From assembly GCF_030685535.1 (NCBI RefSeq), contig NZ_CP131599.1, positions 1,302,001-1,366,000 on the forward strand: a stretch of DNA of 64,000 nt, given 5' to 3'. The stretch is from Photobacterium leiognathi (GTDB lineage: Bacteria; Pseudomonadota; Gammaproteobacteria; Enterobacterales; Vibrionaceae). Under the pieces are notes generated by a model that searched no databases, was not told the DNA's origin, and saw nothing but the letters and a program-made list of their open reading frames with translations. Both the position numbers and the translations under genes were made by a program. This document shows, piece by piece, positions 59,060 to 64,000 of this stretch. How positions within the stretch are numbered: position 1 is the stretch's first letter; each line of letters starts with the position of its first letter.

Positions 59060-59824
59060 TTATTTCACTTTTACAGCCCAACCACATTGTTGTAGGTAGA
59101 TTCGACGAAACACTTTCTGATTGCGCTTCTTCAATAAGATATGACAAGTTTCGATTAATAAACCAAACGCCATAGCAAAATACACATATCCCTTATTGAA
59201 ATGGATCTCAAAACCTTCTGCCATCAACATTGCACCTAACATTACAAGGAATAGCAATGCTAAGGTTTTAAAGCCAGGGTAACGAGAAACATAATCGTTG
59301 ATCTTCTCAGCACACAGCACCATCACAACAGCTGATGCCAATATAGCTGCTACCATCAATGGTACTTCGCTTGTCATGCCTACCGCTGTGATCACCGAGT
59401 CCATCGAGAACACCGCATCAACGGCAACAATCTGCAATAAGACTAAAGCGATACCTGCGCGAACTTTACTTGCTTCTTGATGATGATCATCAGAGAAACA
59501 CATCCATAGTTCTTTTAAACTTTTCGCTAACAAGAATGCACCACCACCAATCATGATCAAATCACGGCCCGAGAACGGAGCCCTGGCGATAGAGAATAAT
59601 GGTTGCGTTAGTGACATTACCCAGCTGATCGAGAATACCAGACCGATACGCGCAGCAACAGCCAATGCAATACCTAGGTTTCGCGCCAATTTACGTTGAT
59701 GTTCAGGTAATCGTTCACAAAGCACAGAGATGAAAACAATATTATCCACGCCTAATACCACTTCAAGGGCAAATAAGGTGGCAAATATCATCATCGCTTC
59801 AGGTTGAAGGAAAAGATCTAACAT
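59060..59824 (-). CDS. TerC-family membrane protein
   Basis: 254 residues, about seven membrane helices. TerC motifs are ALEVVLGVDNIVFISVLCERLP and DAVFSMDSVITAVGM, both with acidic residues in membrane segments. TerC relatives include tellurite-resistance and manganese-export proteins. The start at 59824 follows TAAGGAGTC, which is caught in a hairpin (59832-59849). The direct function here is unknown. Confidence 0.88.
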   Translation of the reverse strand: MLDLFLQPEAMMIFATLFALEVVLGVDNIVFISVLCERLPEHQRKLARNLGIALAVAARIGLVFSISWVMSLTQPLFSIARAPFSGRDLIMIGGGAFLLAKSLKELWMCFSDDHHQEASKVRAGIALVLLQIVAVDAVFSMDSVITAVGMTSEVPLMVAAILASAVVMVLCAEKINDYVSRYPGFKTLALLFLVMLGAMLMAEGFEIHFNKGYVYFAMAFGLLIETCHILLKKRNQKVFRRIYLQQCGWAVKVK

Positions 59825-59831
59825 TGAATAG

Positions 59832-59849
59832 ACTCCTTATTTAAGGAGT
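59832..59849 (-). promoter_or_regulatory. Hairpin that hides the terC ribosome-binding site
   Basis: On the minus strand ACTCCTTAAATAAGGAGT is a perfect palindrome whose right half, TAAGGAGT, is the Shine-Dalgarno sequence seven bases before ATG 59824. It can close over it and reduce translation. It may act as a thermosensor or be opened by a factor or by translation. Confidence 0.6.
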
Positions 59850-60101
59850 TCAGGAATAGAGAACAACTCGAGGGGTCGTCCATATGTATTTTATACCTCA
59901 TGTAATTTAAGTAGCGCTATTCAATCATAACGCTTAATAATCACAATCAAGATTATGTAACCAGATGTAACGAATTAATTATCGCATCAATCATTTTTAG
60001 CTATATCTTTCAAGTAAATCATTAGATAAATGAATAATATTGAAATACACCTCTCAAAATGTAAACTCACAGTTTTACTTTAGACTACATTAATAAGAAT
60101 A

Positions 60102-60455
60102 ATGAAAAATAAATCTCTTTTATTTGCTGTTTTAGTAAGCGTATTTTCAACCTCGATCCAAGCAAAAGATCTCGTAGATACTTTAAATTCTGTAGATAAT
60201 GGTCTTCAGAAACTGCAAAACAGTATTCAAGAATCTAAGCGTCAAATTAGAGAACGAAAAGAGCGTCGTGAGCGCATCGAAAATGCGTGAGACAATTTAA
60301 AAGACGACGATTATGTTGAAAAGCGTTGGGATAGTTATGTCGATCAACAAGCACGTGAACGTAAGCAACGTGCAGAACAACGTAAACGTCGATTTGTCGA
60401 TAAATTAACGTCAGATCTTAATAGCGCTATTCGAGATGCTACCAATACTCACTAA
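60102..60455 (+). pseudogene. Small periplasmic coiled-coil protein with in-frame TGA
   Basis: The gene reads 117 codons with TGA as codon 63 (60288-60290) and keeps the same frame after it. Residues 1-62: signal peptide then DLVDTLNSVDNGLQKLQNSIQESK. After the stop the sequence DNLKDDDYVEKRWDSYVDQQAR continues, ending LTSDLNSAIRDATNTH. This second half matches the paralogue at 6728-7051 (YVEKR, AIR-TNT), so the TGA looks like a nonsense mutation, error, or readthrough codon rather than a true end. Function unknown. mltC follows by 27 bases. Confidence 0.72.
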
Positions 60456-60482
60456 TCGCATATTGCCGCATAAAGGAAAATC

Positions 60483-61619
60483 ATGAAAAAAGCTTGGCTC
60501 ATTATGATCGCTGGTTTAATTGCCACAGGATGTTCATCCTCAAGCCAACCCGAGTGTATCTATAACTGCACTCCCACTTACCCTAATAACGGTAATAACA
60601 ATCATGGCGGTGGCATCAATACTGGTAATATGACTAATGAGCAAGCGATTAAAGCATTAATGGCTTACCTTGCAACCCAAGCGAAAAAACAATGGGGTGA
60701 TGATGAATTTCTTCAAGCAGGTAAACACCGTTATGTGAAGTATTTCGATGGCTATCGTACGCGTGCACACATTGATTTTGATAGCGGCAAAATTTACGTT
60801 TCCACTGTTGCTCAATACGCACCAGAAGCCACGCTAAAAAAAGCAATTGAAGAAACCTTGCTGATGCCAGCCGATCCTTCTCAGGTTGATTTATTCAGTG
60901 ATAAGTCCATTCCACTGAACGGTAAGCCTTTCCTACTTGGGCAAGTTAAAGATCATGATAACCAAGATATTCAATGGCCGTGGCGTGCTGGACGTTTCGC
61001 AGATTATTTAATTGAAAATAAGCTACGCACCAAACCACTCAAACGTGGCACCGCTTACTACGTTGAAATAGATATGGTGAGCGATCACCTTGAGCAACGT
61101 GAATACCAATATGCTGATTTAATTAAGCGTGCTTCTCGCCAATACGGTATTTCAGAAGATCTGATCTATGCAGTGGTAAAAACAGAAAGTAGCTTTAACC
61201 CGTTTGCTGTCAGCCACGCTGGGGCTTATGGTTTGATGCAGGTTATTCCAAAAACAGCGGGGGCTGATGTCTTTAAACTGGTGAAGAACAAACCGGGGAT
61301 ACCGACCAAAGACTACCTGTTTGATCCGGCTAACAACATTGATACGGGTACAGCGTATTTGCACATTTTACAAACCCGCTATTTAAGGGATGTGCGAAAT
61401 CCAACCACTAAGCATTACAGTATGATTTCCGCTTATAACAGTGGTACAGGTGGCGTGTTATCAACCTTTGATTCAGATAGACAGCGCGCAATGGATAAGC
61501 TCAATCAATTACAACCGAATCAAGCCTATTGGGCGCTCACGAATAAGCATCCCAAACTTGAAGCTCGTCGTTATCTTGAAAAAGTACTCAATTTCCAAAA
61601 AGAATTTCAGTCACTTTAA
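60483..61619 (+). CDS. mltC: Membrane-bound lytic murein transglycosylase MltC
   Basis: 378 residues. Lipoprotein signal (LIATGC), an MltC-specific N-terminal domain (YFDGYRTRAHIDFDSGKIYVSTV, MPADPSQVDLFSD), and a C-terminal SLT domain (YGISEDLIYAVVKTESSFNPFAVSHAGAYGLMQVIPKTAG with the catalytic glutamate). It cleaves peptidoglycan glycan strands, forming 1,6-anhydroMurNAc ends. It is close to E. coli MltC in order and motifs. The start follows AAAGGAAAATC. A short repeat end and terminator follow. Confidence 0.92.
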   Translation: MKKAWLIMIAGLIATGCSSSSQPECIYNCTPTYPNNGNNNHGGGINTGNMTNEQAIKALMAYLATQAKKQWGDDEFLQAGKHRYVKYFDGYRTRAHIDFDSGKIYVSTVAQYAPEATLKKAIEETLLMPADPSQVDLFSDKSIPLNGKPFLLGQVKDHDNQDIQWPWRAGRFADYLIENKLRTKPLKRGTAYYVEIDMVSDHLEQREYQYADLIKRASRQYGISEDLIYAVVKTESSFNPFAVSHAGAYGLMQVIPKTAGADVFKLVKNKPGIPTKDYLFDPANNIDTGTAYLHILQTRYLRDVRNPTTKHYSMISAYNSGTGGVLSTFDSDRQRAMDKLNQLQPNQAYWALTNKHPKLEARRYLEKVLNFQKEFQSL

Positions 61620-61625
61620 TCTCTA

Positions 61626-61645
61626 TATACCCAAGCGACTTCAAG
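61626..61645. repeat. 20-bp end fragment of the 268-bp repeat
   Basis: TATACCCAAGCGACTTCAAG is identical to the left terminal repeat of copy B, and then the match stops. It sits six bases after the mltC stop, so it may be a remnant of an excised or truncated copy. Confidence 0.85.
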
Positions 61646-61660
61646 TTAGTAGGTTATAAA

Positions 61661-61698
61661 ACAAAGCCCTATCATCGACCATCGAGATAGGGCTTTGT
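61661..61698. terminator. Bidirectional terminator between mltC and murQ
   Basis: ACAAAGCCCTATC paired with GATAGGGCTTTGT, 13-base perfect stem; serves the convergent genes. Confidence 0.9.
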
Positions 61699-61709
61699 GT
61701 TTTGTATCA

Positions 61710-62609
61710 TTAAGCTTGGATCGCTTGGCGTGTAAAACCGTTATTTTTCGCTAATAAGTCTGCGGCTGTTTGAGCATCTACACCTGCAAGGATCATTACA
61801 ATCGCTGTTTTACAGTGACCATTACATTGAGTAAGTGCTTGCTCTGCTTCTTCACGGCTACATTCAGTTGCTTGCATCACAATGTTTTTCTGACGTTCAA
61901 CCAATTTGGCGTTGGTCGCTTCAACATCCACCATTAAATTGCCATACACTTTACCGACACGGATCATGGCTCCCGTTGTCAGCATATTTAGTACTAACTT
62001 TTGTGCTGTGCCTGCTTTCATGCGCGAAGAACCCGTTACGACTTCAGCGCCCACCACAGGGGTGATCGCCACATCAGCCAGTGCTGCCATTGGGCTTTGT
62101 GGATTACAGCTAATGCAAGCGACCATCGCGTTTTGTGATTTTGCATATTCCATTGCCCCCATGACATAAGGTGTACGACCACTGGCAACAATACCAACTA
62201 ACACATCTTTTTCAGTAAAATTAAGATCAATCAGATCTTGCGCACCCATTTCACGATTATCTTCTGCGTTTTCAACCGCTTTTAAAATTGCTTGATGACC
62301 ACCAGCAATTAAGCCGACCACTTGCTCTGGCTTGCTACCGTAAGTAGGTGGACACTCACTTGCATCTAAAATACCTAAACGGCCAGATGTGCCAGCGCCT
62401 GCATAAATTAAACGCCCACCTTGCTGAAATGCTATCGCAATCGCATCAACTACTTGAGCAATTTCAGGTAACACCTGCTCTACCGCGAGTGCGACTTTTT
62501 TATCTTCATTATTGATCACCTGTAACATATCTACTGTCGATAACATATCGATATTTTGGCTAGCAGTATTGCGGCTTTCAGTGACTAATTGGGTAAGATC
62601 AATCTTCAA
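61710..62609 (-). CDS. murQ: N-acetylmuramic acid 6-phosphate etherase MurQ
   Basis: 299 residues, the family length. The SIS fold carries [43 protein letters not shown] and [19 protein letters not shown]. The enzyme splits D-lactate from MurNAc-6-P to give GlcNAc-6-P in cell-wall recycling. It is divergent from an RpiR-type regulator. Confidence 0.95.
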   Translation of the reverse strand: MKIDLTQLVTESRNTASQNIDMLSTVDMLQVINNEDKKVALAVEQVLPEIAQVVDAIAIAFQQGGRLIYAGAGTSGRLGILDASECPPTYGSKPEQVVGLIAGGHQAILKAVENAEDNREMGAQDLIDLNFTEKDVLVGIVASGRTPYVMGAMEYAKSQNAMVACISCNPQSPMAALADVAITPVVGAEVVTGSSRMKAGTAQKLVLNMLTTGAMIRVGKVYGNLMVDVEATNAKLVERQKNIVMQATECSREEAEQALTQCNGHCKTAIVMILAGVDAQTAADLLAKNNGFTRQAIQA

Positions 62610-62766
62610 GGTTTCGTCCTAGTTTTTATTCATTCTTTATCAATCATAATCAACAAGCATATCAGGCTCTAGCTTCTTGCATACAATTAACATAACACAA
62701 TAAATATCACGGTAATTAAGCGTGGATCAGGCTATTATCAAAGCAAATGTTTGAACTGTTATTACC

Positions 62767-63570
62767 ATGACTGCACTTGATAAAATCGCCAGCCTACAAT
62801 CACAATTCTCCCCTAACGGTCAAAAGATTGCGATCTTTGTATTAGCGCAGCCTGAATTGGTGGTGTCGCTTTCTTCTCAAGAATTGGCAACTGCGGCGAA
62901 TGTCAGCCAATCAAGTATTGTGAAGTTTACCCAGCGAGTTGGGTTTAAAGGCTTTCCCGCTTTCAAAATGGCAATCAGTGAGGAGTTAGCTCGCCATAAT
63001 ACCATTGGTGGCAACGTGCTTAACCAATTGCCTACTCAACCAGAGACTAATAATACGCTTGCTAGTAGTTTAAGCAAAATGGCACAGCAAAAAGCCAATG
63101 CGATCATCGATACCACTAAGGCGATAGATGTTGATTTACTTGAGAAAATCGCATCAAGATTAAAATCAGCCACCCGCATTCAGTTAATTGGACTTGGCTC
63201 AAATGCATTAGTAGCTCATGATTTTAATGACAAATTACTTTCGTTAGGGCTACCTGTGATCCACAGTGCAGATCCATCACTACAAAGCACTATCGCTCAT
63301 ACGCTAACAGAGCAAGATGTGCTTTTTATCCTTAGCAATAATAGTGAACATCAAACATTACAGTTGGCGTCCCATGCAGCTAAACTTCACGGTGCTACTA
63401 TCGTTGTGATCACCACGCCTGATGATTTGCCATTAACCAGCCTTGCTGATTTAACCTTGCTGATGCACTGCGAGCCATCGCTACATAGAATCGTCAATCA
63501 GCCTTTTACCCTCCACCTTGCAGCACAGCAAACCTTAACCGATATTCTTTGCCTCGCAATACAAGAGTAG
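62767..63570 (+). CDS. MurR/RpiR-family transcriptional regulator
   Basis: 267 residues. Helix-turn-helix at the N-terminus (LATAANVSQSSIVKFTQRVGFKGFPAFKMAISEEL) and a C-terminal SIS domain (IQLIGLGSNALVAHDFNDKLLSLGLPVI, VLFILSNNSEHQTLQLASHAAKLHGATIVVITTP). SIS-domain sensing plus divergence from murQ indicates it controls MurNAc-6-P recycling. The start at 62767 has no strong ribosome-binding site. Confidence 0.88.
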   Translation: MTALDKIASLQSQFSPNGQKIAIFVLAQPELVVSLSSQELATAANVSQSSIVKFTQRVGFKGFPAFKMAISEELARHNTIGGNVLNQLPTQPETNNTLASSLSKMAQQKANAIIDTTKAIDVDLLEKIASRLKSATRIQLIGLGSNALVAHDFNDKLLSLGLPVIHSADPSLQSTIAHTLTEQDVLFILSNNSEHQTLQLASHAAKLHGATIVVITTPDDLPLTSLADLTLLMHCEPSLHRIVNQPFTLHLAAQQTLTDILCLAIQE

Positions 63571-63727
63571 CGCCTGTCGATAATTTACTTTTTGTTACCA
63601 TTATCCACAGCGTTCATGGAACCCTGTTTTTGATATACTGTCAGACTATAAAAATTTGGCATAAAACATTATTTTGCTAGTTATTTGCAGCACCGACTGA
63701 CACAGACGTTTCAAAAGAAGCGATCAC

Positions 63728-64000
63728 ATGCTGCTACACTCATTACCGAAAAAAGAAGTCTGGCGTATTATGAGTTCATCACGCATTCCATCTGCACCTG
63801 TTTCATCAACCGACAGTGATCACGCAGAGCAACCAACACCACAGCCGCCTAAGAAAAATAAATTAAAAAAGGTCGCTAAGTGGACATCCATCGCTTTACT
63901 CACGCCAATCATTGCAGCAACAGGTATGCTAGCTTACGGCGTTAAGATTGATTTAACCGAGCACCGACATGATATCAACCAATGGTTAAGTTCTACGTTA
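63728..64000 (+). CDS. AsmA-like protein, N-terminal part
   Basis: 91 codons seen before the window ends. A charged, proline-rich cytoplasmic start is followed by one membrane helix (WTSIALLTPIIAATGMLAYG) and VKIDLTEHRHDINQWLSSTL, which fits the beginning of AsmA-family repeats (IDL...). Either ATG 63728 (AAAGAAG upstream) or ATG 63770 could be the start. The rest is outside the window, so the family call is tentative. Confidence 0.55.
   Translation, partial: MLLHSLPKKEVWRIMSSSRIPSAPVSSTDSDHAEQPTPQPPKKNKLKKVAKWTSIALLTPIIAATGMLAYGVKIDLTEHRHDINQWLSSTL

Noticed and set aside
59825..60101. A yybP-ykoY manganese riboswitch upstream of terC
   Set aside because: The conserved core loops are not present; only an RBS-sequestering hairpin is visible.

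Overview
The window looks like a chromosomal segment of a marine gammaproteobacterium of the Vibrionaceae, most likely Photobacterium. This rests on low-to-medium GC, a complete Vibrio-type lateral-flagella gene order (lafA-lafU and flgB-flgL), Vibrio-like sstT, nutA-type nucleotidase and pdxY, and the absence of any enterobacterial or pseudomonad gene order. Species cannot be settled by eye.

Layout. 1-4967: the end of a Bat-type operon (DUF4381 C-terminus, two von Willebrand A proteins, BatD), with a striking 21-unit NQQ minisatellite. 5342-6583: sstT. 6728-8167: a small periplasmic coiled-coil gene and a doubly inactivated IS30-family element. 8530-15914: first half of the lateral flagellar locus (flagellin lafA, cap lafB, chaperones lafC/lafD, hook-length lafE, fliL-like lafF, sigma-28 lafS, motor lafT/lafU). 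15970-20859: an unrelated block (small membrane proteins, an AT-rich lipoprotein, a methyltransferase, an SDR, and an ArsR repressor/permease pair with two palindromic operators). 20872-38192: second half of the lateral locus (flagellin-like protein, flgL to flgB on the minus strand, flgA divergent), then a giant AcfD/SslE-type M60 metalloprotease, flgM, flgN and a lytic transglycosylase. 38696-41171: a three-gene periplasmic redox cassette (YtkA-like, diheme peroxidase, DoxX-like). 41262-42000: an IS5-type remnant. 43146-47645: a YheO-type regulator, a desulfidase/dehydratase (UPF0597) with RidA, and a divergent AzlCD exporter. 47995-63570: cold-shock proteins, pdxY, fetAB, a 5'-nucleotidase, a triheme peroxidase, a MOSC/reductase/ferredoxin fusion, a broken cytochrome b, terC, mltC, murQ and its RpiR-type regulator. 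The window ends inside an AsmA-like gene.

How the genes fit. The lateral genes supply filament, cap, hook, rod, rings and motor of a second flagellar system; export apparatus and master regulator (LafK type) are not in the window, so the locus must continue elsewhere. Sigma-54-like promoters precede lafB and flgB. FlgJ lacks a muramidase domain, and the transglycosylase beside flgN could replace it. Two lateral genes carry single-base frameshifts: lafB, and flgM in an A8 tract. A cytochrome b gene is also frameshifted, and a small coiled-coil gene and the IS30 transposase carry nonsense codons. This is either real decay/phase variation or sequencing error.

Other structure. A 268-bp element with inverted ends and two internal inverted-repeat arms occurs twice (44012-44279 and 58726-58993, about 96% identical), and a 20-bp end fragment lies at 61626. 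No tRNA, rRNA, CRISPR array, integron or prophage was seen.
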